A stretch of 64,000 nucleotides of DNA from Breoghania sp. L-A4 (lineage in GTDB: Bacteria; Pseudomonadota; Alphaproteobacteria; Rhizobiales; Stappiaceae). This document shows positions 56,245 through 64,000 of this stretch, piece after piece. Position 1 is the stretch's first letter, and the number at the start of each line of letters is the position of its first letter. The stretch spans positions 4,944,501 to 5,008,500 of the forward strand of contig NZ_CP031841.1 of NCBI RefSeq assembly GCF_003432385.1, written 5' to 3'. The position numbers and the translations under genes are program-made. The notes under the pieces are model-generated. The model searched no databases and was not told where the DNA came from. It saw only the letters and a list, made by a program, of their open reading frames with translations.

Positions 56245-57450
56245 CTAGTTCATCGCCTTCGCGGCCGGATCCTCGGGCGGCGGCGTCAGCGCGCGGCTCA
56301 TCTCGTCGTGCCCGACGACGCCCTTGAGCTCGCCCTTGTCGCCGAGAACGGCGATCGGATAGTCGCTTTCCAGCGACGCCGGCAGTACGTTTTCCAGCGT
56401 GTCCTCGGGCCCGAAGTGGGGTGCCTCGACGGCGATATCCGACATGGTCACGGCCCGGTCGTTGCCCGCGATCGCCTGCTCCACGGCCTCCTGGGTGACA
56501 ACGCCATGATAGATGTCGTCCGCCACGTAATAGCCGAAATCCTTGCCCGTGCGCCGCATCTCGTCCAGCGCGCGGTCCAGATTGTCGGTGGTGATGCGGT
56601 GGGCCGGCGGCTTCATCACCACGTCCACGGTCAGCACCCGGGCGCGGTTGACGTCACGCACGAAGGCGCGCACGTAGTCGTCGGCCGGGTTGAGCAGGAT
56701 CTCAGGCGGCGTACCGACCTGGATCAGCTCGCCGTCCTTGAGAATGGCGATGCGGTCGCCGATCCGCAGCGCCTCGTCGAGATCGTGGGTGATGAAGACG
56801 ATGGTCTTGTGCAGCTTCTCCTGCAATTCGATCAACTGGTCCTGCATCTGACTGCGGATCAGCGGGTCGAGCGCGGAGAACGCCTCGTCCATCAGCAGGA
56901 TATCGCCGTCGGTCGCCAGCGCCCGTGCGAGGCCGACGCGCTGCTGCATGCCGCCTGAAAGCTGGCTGGGATACTGGTCCTCGTAACCCGCCAGCCCGAC
57001 GCTCTCGATCCACTTCCGCGCGGTCTCCTGCCGTTCCGCCTTCGGCACCTTCTGGACCTCGAGGCCGAAGGCCACGTTGTCGATGACAGTGCGGTGCGGC
57101 AGAAGGCCGAAGCGCTGGAACACCATGCCCATGCGGTGACGCCGGAAGGCCACCAGCTCGCTGGTCTGGAACTTCATAATGTCGGTGCCGTCGACCTCGA
57201 TGGCGCCGTCGGTGGGATCGATCAGCCGGTTGAAGTGGCGGATCAGCGTGGACTTGCCGGAGCCCGACAGGCCCATAATGACGAAGATCTCGCCCTGCTC
57301 GATGCTGAGCGAGACATCGTGCAGGCCGAGCGTGTGGCCGGTTTCGGCCAGCAGCTCGTCCTTGCCCATGCCGGCCTTGACCAACGGCAGCGCCTTTTCC
57401 GGCGCCGAACCGAAGATCTTGGTCACATTCTTGATTTCAATCAGGGACAT
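56245..57450 (-). CDS. proV: Glycine betaine/L-proline ABC transporter ATP-binding protein
   Basis: A 401-residue ATPase of the ProVWX/OpuA osmolyte importer. The Walker A is GLSGSGKSTLIRH (~60), the signature LSGGMQQRVGLARALA (~160), the Walker B ILLMDEAFSALDP (~180). The C-terminal ~110 residues form a CBS pair, used in OpuA to sense ionic strength. FQRFGLLPHRTV and KIFG-type start segments are typical. It lies one base after the proW stop region (proX-proW-proV, leftward). Confidence 0.94.
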   Translation of the reverse strand: MSLIEIKNVTKIFGSAPEKALPLVKAGMGKDELLAETGHTLGLHDVSLSIEQGEIFVIMGLSGSGKSTLIRHFNRLIDPTDGAIEVDGTDIMKFQTSELVAFRRHRMGMVFQRFGLLPHRTVIDNVAFGLEVQKVPKAERQETARKWIESVGLAGYEDQYPSQLSGGMQQRVGLARALATDGDILLMDEAFSALDPLIRSQMQDQLIELQEKLHKTIVFITHDLDEALRIGDRIAILKDGELIQVGTPPEILLNPADDYVRAFVRDVNRARVLTVDVVMKPPAHRITTDNLDRALDEMRRTGKDFGYYVADDIYHGVVTQEAVEQAIAGNDRAVTMSDIAVEAPHFGPEDTLENVLPASLESDYPIAVLGDKGELKGVVGHDEMSRALTPPPEDPAAKAMN

Positions 57451-57451
57451 C

Positions 57452-58321
57452 TCAACCAGCCACCTTGCGGAACTTCTGCATCCTCTGGCCGACAGCCTGG
57501 GTGATGCGGTCGAAGATGATCGCCAGAATCACGATGGCGATGCCGCCGATCAGTCCCTGCCCGGAATCGTTGCGCTGGAGACCCAGCAGCACCGTTTCGC
57601 CGACACCGCGCGCGCCGATCATCGAGGCGATCACCACCATCGCCAGGGCCATCATCATGGTCTGGTTGACGCCCTGCATGATGGAGGGCAAGGCGAGCGG
57701 AATCTGTACGCTCTTGAGGATCTGCCAGCGCGTCGAGCCGAAGGCGCGCGCGGCTTCCACGACTTCGGTGTCCACCATGCGGATGCCCAGATCGGTGAGG
57801 CGGATCAGAGGCGGCGCGGCGTAGATCACCGTCGCCAGGATCGCCGGCACCTTGCCGAGCCCGAACAGCATCGCCGCCGGGATCAGGTAGACGAAGCTCG
57901 GGATGGTCTGCATCAGATCGAGCACGGGGTTCAGCGCGGTGCGAAATCGCAGCGAACGGGCGGCCAGCACGCCGAGCGGCACGCCGATCACCAGCGACAG
58001 GAACACCGAGACCAGCATGATCGCGATGGTCTGCATGGCCTGCTCCCACAGTCCCAGCGAGCCAATGAACCACAGCCCCGCGACCATACCGAACGACATG
58101 AAGAGCCGGCGGCTTGCGGCATAGGCCAGAAGCCCGACGACCAGCAGGATGACGATCGGATCCGCGCTGCGCAAGAGCTGCTCAAGGGCCACCAGCAACG
58201 TCAGGATCGAATTGGAAAAGGCTTCGAAGCCGTCCCCGTAGTTGATCACCAGAAAATCGACGAACGTGTTGGCCGCCTTGCGGATCGGGCGTCCGAAATC
58301 CAGAAACAGCGAAATTTCCAT
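57452..58321 (-). CDS. proW: Glycine betaine/L-proline ABC transporter permease
   Basis: A 289-residue membrane permease with about six or seven helices and the EAA-type loop EVVEAARAFGSTRWQILKSVQIPLALPSIM, spread over ~190-220, which contacts ProV. GARGVGETVLLGLQRND near the end is typical of ProW. The start at 58321 has GGACGAG upstream; in-frame upstream ATG 58381 would add 20 unconserved residues. Confidence 0.94.
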   Translation of the reverse strand: MEISLFLDFGRPIRKAANTFVDFLVINYGDGFEAFSNSILTLLVALEQLLRSADPIVILLVVGLLAYAASRRLFMSFGMVAGLWFIGSLGLWEQAMQTIAIMLVSVFLSLVIGVPLGVLAARSLRFRTALNPVLDLMQTIPSFVYLIPAAMLFGLGKVPAILATVIYAAPPLIRLTDLGIRMVDTEVVEAARAFGSTRWQILKSVQIPLALPSIMQGVNQTMMMALAMVVIASMIGARGVGETVLLGLQRNDSGQGLIGGIAIVILAIIFDRITQAVGQRMQKFRKVAG

Positions 58322-58398
58322 TGACGTCTCGTCCTTGCACGAAGGGCGGGACACGAACCTCGTCGCGCCCCGCCCAATCAATCACACTGCCGTGTGCC

Positions 58399-59430
58399 TC
58401 AGCCTTCCAGGCCAGCCATGACGCGTGCCGCCACCTCTTCCGGAACCCAGGTGGTCCAGACGTCGCGGCTGTTCTTCAGGAAGTCCTGAGCGGCATCGTC
58501 AGCCGTGCCGCCGGTGTCCTGCATGTAGGCCAACGCCCTGGAGACCATCGCGTTGGTCGTCTCGTAGGCGGTCAGGAACTCCACGAGCTTCGGCGCCTTG
58601 TCCGCGAAATCGGAGTTCGCGTAGACGTGCACCTTCGACAGCGGATAGGCCGTCGCCTCGGTCACCTTGGTCGGGTCGGTCTCGGCCGACAGCTTGTCCC
58701 AGATTTCCTTGTCGTAGGCCGGCTCTTCAAGCGCCACCACTTCGTCGCCGATCTTGCCGAGAACCCAGGTCGGACCCCAGTAATAGAAGACGATCGGCTT
58801 CTTGCGCTTGATCGAGGATTCGATCACCGCGGCCAGCGCGCCGCCGGTGCCCGGACGGAAGTTCACGAAATCGTCGAGCAAGCCGTAGGCGTTGAGCTTC
58901 TTGGTGTTGATGACCTCGCAGCCCCAGCCGGCGATGCAGTTGTAGAAGCGGCCCTTGCCCGGCTCTTCCGGATCGGCAAAGAGTTCCTTGTACTTCGGCA
59001 GGTCGGAGACCTTCTTCAGTCCCTTGGCCGGCGCGTCGTCGCCCTCGACCATGTATTTCGGCACGAACCAGGCCTGGGTCGCATCGGGGAAGTTGATTCC
59101 CAGATCCTGGAACTGGCCGGCAGCCGTCCCCTTGGCCAGCGCCTCGGTGACGTTGTCGGGCCAGATTTCCATGGTCACGTCGATGTCGCCGCGTGCCATG
59201 CCGTTGAGAAGCGGAATGGTCGAGCCGGGTATGACGTCCGTCGCGCAACCGTAGCCTTTTTCCAGAATGTAGCTGGCGAGCGCGGTGTGAAACGCGTTGG
59301 AATCCCAGTCCAGGCCGGCAAACACGACCGGGCGGTCGATTTCGCATGTCGGCTCGGCGGCGGCGGCCGACATCGTCGTCAGCGGCAAGGCCAGCGCAAG
59401 GCCGGCGAGCACATTAAAGAGTGGGCGCAC
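58399..59430 (-). CDS. proX: Glycine betaine/proline ABC transporter substrate-binding protein
   Basis: A 343-residue periplasmic binding protein with a signal peptide ending near SAAAA-EP. The OpuAC-type fold shows VFAGLDWDSNAFHTALASYIL, GSTIPLLNGMARGDIDVTMEIWPDN and FYYWGPTWVLG, where aromatic residues bind quaternary ammonium groups. Two cysteine pairs (GYGCATD, NCIAGWGCEV) could form disulfides. The start is a GTG at 59430 with TTGGAG upstream; the long in-frame stretch before it is not conserved. It heads the proX-proW-proV operon, with a ~750-base spacer upstream. Confidence 0.92.
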   Translation of the reverse strand: MRPLFNVLAGLALALPLTTMSAAAAEPTCEIDRPVVFAGLDWDSNAFHTALASYILEKGYGCATDVIPGSTIPLLNGMARGDIDVTMEIWPDNVTEALAKGTAAGQFQDLGINFPDATQAWFVPKYMVEGDDAPAKGLKKVSDLPKYKELFADPEEPGKGRFYNCIAGWGCEVINTKKLNAYGLLDDFVNFRPGTGGALAAVIESSIKRKKPIVFYYWGPTWVLGKIGDEVVALEEPAYDKEIWDKLSAETDPTKVTEATAYPLSKVHVYANSDFADKAPKLVEFLTAYETTNAMVSRALAYMQDTGGTADDAAQDFLKNSRDVWTTWVPEEVAARVMAGLEG

Positions 59431-60186
59431 GTGTCGTCTCCAATTCGATTGAAGCGATGCCCACGAAAACATCGGCGTTCTCGCGGCGAAACCGCTCCGG
59501 ATTTCCGTTTGTTCGAGCCCATCCGCGCGAAACAAGGCCGTTTCTCGCGGATTTACTCTCTTGGCATGTACGGCCCTGCCGGTCCCGAAGGATCGTTTCG
59601 AGCGCGGATCAAGCAATCCACGGCACGCTCCCGAGTCCCTCAGGAGCGGAAGACACGCCAGACACCACACGCTCAGCGCACAGGCATCGAAATGGTTCAA
59701 CACGACGGAAAACATCCCGGGAACCATCGAAGGCGCCATGAAAGGCGCCGGCAAGCGCTGCGTCTTGCATGAAATCCGTGCTCGAGTGTCGAGCAGGAAG
59801 CGGCCGCACCCAATCACGCGACGCCGGGAAGGCGTCACGGTATTTCATCTGATCATGATAGATTTTTTGACCGACAAGTCAACACAGAGCTGCGGTTGAA
59901 GGTGCGAAAACCCGGGACTCTTCAATATTCGTGAAAAAATAATCTATCCGACTACACGATGAAAAATAATTATTTCACCTTGAGAGAAAATTTCATTCAT
60001 TCTTACTTATTCTCCTAGGCCCCGCACGCAAGATCTCGAATATGTCTTGACGCATACTGAAACTGTAACTTCGAGGGCAAGACAATCCGTGCCGATTCAA
60101 AGAAAATGCCGCTTCCGGGAGAACCGGGAGCGGCATGAAGCAAGCGGGGATGGCAAGGCCCGCGCGCCGTTCCCGGCGCGCCATTG
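59431..60186. promoter_or_regulatory. Long AT-rich region upstream of proX, with an inverted repeat
   Basis: About 750 bases between ccr and proX, both leftward. The middle (59840-60010) is clearly AT-richer than the flanks. TTGAC-cgacaa-GTCAA at 59867-59882 is a perfect 5-bp inverted repeat in a regulator-like setting, after a GATCATGATAGA stretch. It may bind a regulator of osmolyte uptake, but nothing identifies one. Short open frames here lack ribosome sites. Confidence 0.45.
60102..60136 (-). terminator. Intrinsic terminator downstream of ccr
   Basis: Leftward hairpin with stem ATGCCGCT / AGCGGCAT extended by an inner CCGG pair (60106-60136), followed by TTTTCTTTG on the minus strand. 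It lies about 50 bases after the ccr stop. A second GC-only hairpin, GCGCGCCG / CGGCGCGC, sits between them at 60162-60181. Confidence 0.75.
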
Positions 60187-61481
60187 TCAGCGTGCGGACG
60201 CATCCAGCACGTCGTCGAACGAGCGTAACCCGGCTTCCGGCGCGTTGACCAGAACCGCCATGTTGCCCGGCGCGTGCTGGTTCTTCCACATTTTCGTGTG
60301 CGCCTTGGGGATCTGCGCCCAGGGGAACACCTCGCTCATGCACGGGTCGATGCGGCGCTCGATCATCAGCTTGTTGGCGGCGGCGGCCTGTTTGAGATGC
60401 GCGAAATGCGATCCCTGGATGCGCTTTTGGTGCATCCAAACGTAGCGCGCATCAAAGGTGATGTTGAAGCCCGTGGTGCCGGCGCAGAACACCACCATGC
60501 CGCCGCGCTTGACCACGAATGTGGAAACCGGGAAGGTCTGCTCGCCCGGATGTTCGAAGACGAAGTCGACATTGACCCCTTGCCGGTGATGTCCCAGATC
60601 GCCTTGCCGAACTTGCGCACTTCGTTGAACCAGGTCTTGTATTCCTCGGAATTGACCTTCGGCAGCGGCCCCCAGCAGGAAAAATCCTTGCGGTTGATGA
60701 CGCCCTTGGCGCCCAGGCTCATGACGAAGTCACGCTTGTCCTCTTCCGAGATGATCCCGATGGCGTTGGCGCCGGCCGCCGCGCACAGCTGGACGGCGAA
60801 GACGCCCAGTCCGCCGGAGGCGCCCCACACCAGCACGTTGTCGCCGGGCCTGATGATATGCGGACGATGCCCCCACAACATCCGGTAGGCGGTGGCCAGC
60901 GTCAGCGTGTAGCAGGCGCTTTCTTCCCACGTCAGATGCTGCGGCCGGTGCATCAGCTGGCGCGCCTGCACGCGGGCGAATTGCGCGAACGATCCGTCCG
61001 GCGTCTCGTAGCCCCAGATGCGCTGCGAGGGCGAGAACATCGGATCGCCGCCGTTGCACTCCTCGTCGTCGCCATCGTCCTGATTGCAGTGGATGACCAC
61101 CTCGTCGCCGACCTTCCAGCGTCGCACCTTCGAGCCCACCGCCCAGACGATGCCCGAGGCGTCCGATCCCGCGATGTGATAGGGGCTCTTGTGGACGTCG
61201 AAGACGGAAATCGGCTCGCCCAGACCGGCCCAGATGCCGTTGTAGTTGACGCCGGCGGCCATCACCAGAACCAGCACCTCGTCGTCGGCGATCTCCCAGG
61301 TCGGCAGCACCTCGAGCTGCATGGCCTCTTCCGGCGGACCGTGCCGCTCGCGGCGGATCGCCCAGGCGTGCATCTTCGCCGGCACATGACCCAGCGGCGG
61401 GATCTCGCCGATGTCGTAGAGATCCTTGAGTTCGGCCTTGGGGACCGGACGTGTTTCTTCGGCTTCAACGATTGCTGACAT
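60187..61481 (-). CDS. ccr: Crotonyl-CoA carboxylase/reductase (one frameshift)
   Basis: A medium-chain dehydrogenase that reduces and carboxylates crotonyl-CoA to ethylmalonyl-CoA, the committing step of the ethylmalonyl-CoA pathway. It has ~431 residues if one base is restored at 60576-60579 (CCCC on the plus strand), near the normal ~430. Before the break: FDVHKSPYHIAGSDASGIVW, HCNQDDGDDEECNGGDPM and VWGASGGLGVFAVQL. After it, in another frame: VKRGGMVVFCAGTTGFNITFDARYVW and HAPGNMAVLVNAP, each spread over the C-terminal third. The start has AAAAGGAAC upstream. As written it is truncated after WDITGKG. Confidence 0.9.
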
Positions 61482-61863
61482 GTTCCTTTTCCCGCGCTAG
61501 ACGGACTCCCCCGCGCCATCCCCTCGTTATTTCACTCTTTCCGCGCGCCTTCGCGCGGCGGAAGGGTCAGGATGCGCCAATCAATAGTGCGATGCAATAT
61601 GCGCCCCGCGCAAGAGGCAGGAATGGTCCTTTAGTCGCAACCATCGTAAAGCCGGGAGCCGCACACGGTCATAATCTTGCGTGGCCGTCACTCGCGGCCC
61701 GGCGGGAAAGATGGCAGAGATGGCATGCATTTGCCGAGAAATGGCGCGGAACGCGCCATAAATCAGTGTTTTCAAACGAATACGAAAAAACCCGGCGCGA
61801 AGGCCGGGTTTGATGCTGCATTGCAACGAAGTCCCGCCGGGAAACCCGGCGGGAACTCTTAGC
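61482..61863. other. Intergenic region between ccr and the chemoreceptor
   Basis: About 380 bases. It contains the chemoreceptor terminator (61788-61811), a perfect hairpin ATGGCGCG / CGCGCCAT at 61741-61759, and another perfect 9-bp hairpin CCCGCCGGG / CCCGGCGGG at 61833-61853. The ccr promoter must lie towards its left end. No gene is supported. Confidence 0.6.
61782..61811 (-). terminator. Intrinsic terminator of the chemoreceptor gene
   Basis: Leftward: AAACCCGGC / GCCGGGTTT stem (61788-61811, 6-base loop) followed by TTTTTTCGTA on the minus strand. It lies about 50 bases after the receptor stop; a second perfect hairpin lies between. Confidence 0.85.
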
Positions 61864-63539
61864 TCAACCGGCGCGCACGCGCTGCAGGAAGGCGTCGACC
61901 TGGCCGTTGAGAAGCTGCGCGTCGCCCATCAGCTCGCTGGCCGATGTCTTGACGCCGCCGCTCATCGCGCCGGTCTCCGCCGCCGCATCGCGCACCATGA
62001 TGATGGTCGAGCTGACCTGGTCGGTGCCACGCGCGGCTTCGGTCACGTTGCGGGCGATTTCCTGCACCGACATGCCCTGCTCCTCGGCCGCGGCCGCGAT
62101 GGAGGAGGCCGTGTCGCGCATCACCGAAAGACGCGTGCTGATGTTCTCCACCGCTCCAATCGACTCGGTCGCCGCGTCGCGCATCTGCGCGATCTGCTCT
62201 TCGATCTGCTCGGTGGCGGTGGCGGTCTGGTTGGCAAGCGCCTTCACTTCGGAGGCAACGACCGCGAAGCCCTTGCCCATCTCGCCGGCCCGCGCCGCCT
62301 CGATGGTGGCGTTGAGCGCCAGCAGGTTGGTCTGCGCCGCGATCGCCTGGATCAACGCGATAACGTCGGAGATCCGCGAGACCACGTCGCGCAGCCGGCC
62401 GACCGAGCCGGTGGTGCGCTCCGCCTCGTTCGCCGCTTCCACGACCAGCTTCGAATTGCTTTCGAGCTGGCTGTTGATCTCCGTGACCGATGCCGAGAGC
62501 TGTTCGGCGGCGGCGGCCACGCTGTGCACGTTAGCGGACGCCTGCTCGGAGGCGCTGGAAACGTCGATCACCTGCCCGAGGTCGCATCCGCCAGGCCGGC
62601 CATCTGGTCGGCATTGCGGGTCAGCTGCTCGGCGGAGTTGCCGACGCGGCTGACGACGCTGCGAACGGTGCTTTCGAATTCCTCCACCAGCGCATTGAGA
62701 TCCGCGGCGCGCTGACGCGCGGATTCCTCGTCGCGGGTCTTGGCCTCGGCTTCCATCTGCCGGTTTTCCGCCAGCTTGTCGCGGAACACCGTCAGGGTGC
62801 GGGCCAGGGCGCCGATCTCGTCGCCCCGCTCGCCATACTTGATCTCCGTGGTCAGATCGCCATCGGCGATGGCCTGGGTCTGCTCGGCGATGCCGCGAAT
62901 GGGCCGCGCCACGCTGCGGTAGGAGAATACGGCGGCGCACAAGGCGACCACCAGCATGAAGACGCCGCTGCCGATGGCGATCGCGCTGACGCTGTCCAGG
63001 CGGCTCTGCTGATGTGCGTCGGCGGCGTTGACACTCGTTGTCACCGCGGCGCGTACGGCCTGTACCGCATCGCCAATTTCCTGCGCGCGCTGCTGCGGTT
63101 CGCCGGTCACCTCCAGGGTACGGGCCAGCTCGACCGTGTCGGGCCGTTCCATCAGCCCGATCTGCCGGCGCGCCAGTTCACTTTCCCACGCGGCCGCACG
63201 CTGTTCGGCGACGTTGAGCAGGTCCAGCTCCGGCCCGGCAATCTCCCGCAGGTCGGCCACGATCCCGGCGCGGCTCGTGACCGCCGCCTCGAAGGCATCG
63301 ACGGCGCGGGTGTCGCCGGTCAGCAGGAACACGCGCACCGCGCCCTGGGCACGCGAGACCTGCAGCTCAAACGCGTTGATTTGCTCGAGCTCGTGCATGA
63401 GCTGGGTTTTCTGCCTGATCGAATTCTCGACGTCGGTGATCTCCCAGCTCGTCACGACGGCTGCGGCGGCGCTGGCGAAAAAGATGGCGGCGAAAATGAG
63501 GGTCAGTTTCGCCGTGACGGTCAGCTTGCGGGTCTTCAT
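61864..63539 (-). CDS. Methyl-accepting chemotaxis protein (one frameshift)
   Basis: A chemoreceptor of ~558 residues once one base is restored at 62575-62577. N-terminal part: a membrane helix at ~10-30, a CHASE3-like four-helix sensor (~35-180), a second membrane helix (~185-210) and a HAMP domain ([22 protein letters not shown]). It breaks within [20 protein letters not shown]. The C-terminal part in the other frame has the signalling tip [29 protein letters not shown], cut here at its centre. As written it would lack the whole signalling domain. Confidence 0.88.
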
Positions 63540-63572
63540 GGTCTATCGTGCCTTTCTTGGCAGGCGGCGGCA

Positions 63573-64000
63573 TCACGACGTCAGGCGCGGGTGCGGCGCT
63601 CGAGCTCGGTCAGGTTCATCTCGAAGGTGACGGCGCCGATCGGCTTTCCGGTTGCCGCATCGGCAACAGAGACATTCACCTGGACGCGCCAGGTGTGGCT
63701 GTCCTCGTGCCACTCCGGCGCGTCGACGAACACCGCCTCGCCGCCCTTGAGGAACGTCTTTTGCCACTTGTCTTCGTCGCCCTGCCAGTAGTCGGAGGTC
63801 ACCGAACTCTGGCCGACATTGAGACCCTTGTCGTCCATGAGAAAGATTTCGGAATACAGCCCCAGTGCCTGGGCCTGCTTGCGCAGCAGGAAAATCGATG
63901 CCGGATTGGACAGCGTGCGAGCGATCAGCGGCTGCTTTCCCGTTGCCTCGGTCTCCGCCCGCCACATCTTGTCGAGTTCGTCGATCTTGGCCGCGTCAAG
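63573..64000 (-). CDS. Cache-like sensor protein, partial (runs off window)
   Basis: A leftward gene open to the window's end. The last ~141 residues are visible (reading LDAAKIDELDKMWRAETEAT at the edge). It contains a PDC/Cache-like pattern: a helix, LRKQAQALGLYSEIFLMDDKGLNVGQSS, then TSDYWQGDEDKWQKTF and a strand ending in GAVTFEMNLT, each shared over the domain. No membrane segment follows, so it is either a soluble periplasmic sensor or the end of a membrane-anchored one. It ends 33 bases before the chemoreceptor start and is probably in its operon. Confidence 0.78.

Noticed and set aside
59561-59899. Possible small gene in the spacer before proX
   Set aside because: No ribosome site, odd composition and competing frames on the other strand; nothing supports translation.

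Overview
The window is GC-rich, densely coded chromosomal DNA from an alphaproteobacterium, most likely of the Hyphomicrobiales (Rhizobiales). That placement is inferred from an IalB-type exported protein, CobS/CobT-type aerobic cobalamin genes, two ethylmalonyl-CoA pathway enzymes (mesaconyl-CoA hydratase and crotonyl-CoA carboxylase/reductase) and a BolA / CorC / AroB / AroK / small protein / XerD neighbourhood. No rRNA, tRNA, prophage or CRISPR array was seen.

Layout. 0-14 kb: envelope and housekeeping genes (septation protein A, DUF1232, DJ-1/PfpI, RlmN, IalB, a SpoU methyltransferase, quinone oxidoreductase, SLC13 transporter, a coupled lipase/DUF429 pair, pyridoxal kinase, IspG, MipA). 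14-24 kb: gamma-glutamyltransferase, cytochrome c, an exo/endonuclease-phosphatase, a Gmad2-LysM protein, mesaconyl-CoA hydratase, an L,D-transpeptidase lipoprotein, AccA, DUF3108 and L28. 24-36 kb: cobalt chelatase genes, a J-domain protein, BolA, CorC-like protein, AroB/AroK, XerD, an epimerase and YchJ.

36.3-38.1 kb holds the most notable locus: an ATP-grasp ligase placed directly behind a precursor with about 13 TTxxxxEE motifs. This is the signature of plesiocin-type graspetides, ester-crosslinked ribosomal peptides. The precursor is unusually large, with a ~110-residue N-terminal region and a ~35-residue tail.

38-46 kb: a flippase/acetyltransferase pair, a degenerate IS110 element between two matching palindromes, an acyl-CoA synthetase, a low-GC Fic gene with repeated upstream motifs, and a block of extragenic palindromes. 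46.6-52 kb: an aromatic-acid-type module (FAD monooxygenase, divergent MarR regulator, TRAP transporter). The monooxygenase and TRAP promoters share a bipartite element with identical spacing, which points to co-regulation. 52-60 kb: a CAP lipoprotein, a large MscS channel and a ProVWX osmolyte transporter. 60-64 kb: Ccr, a chemoreceptor and a partial Cache-like sensor.

Seven one-base frameshifts, all explainable as loss of one base from a short G/C run, affect six genes between 36.9 and 62.6 kb. All ask for the same correction, so base-calling error is at least as likely as true gene decay. Genes carrying them are described with the frame restored and flagged.
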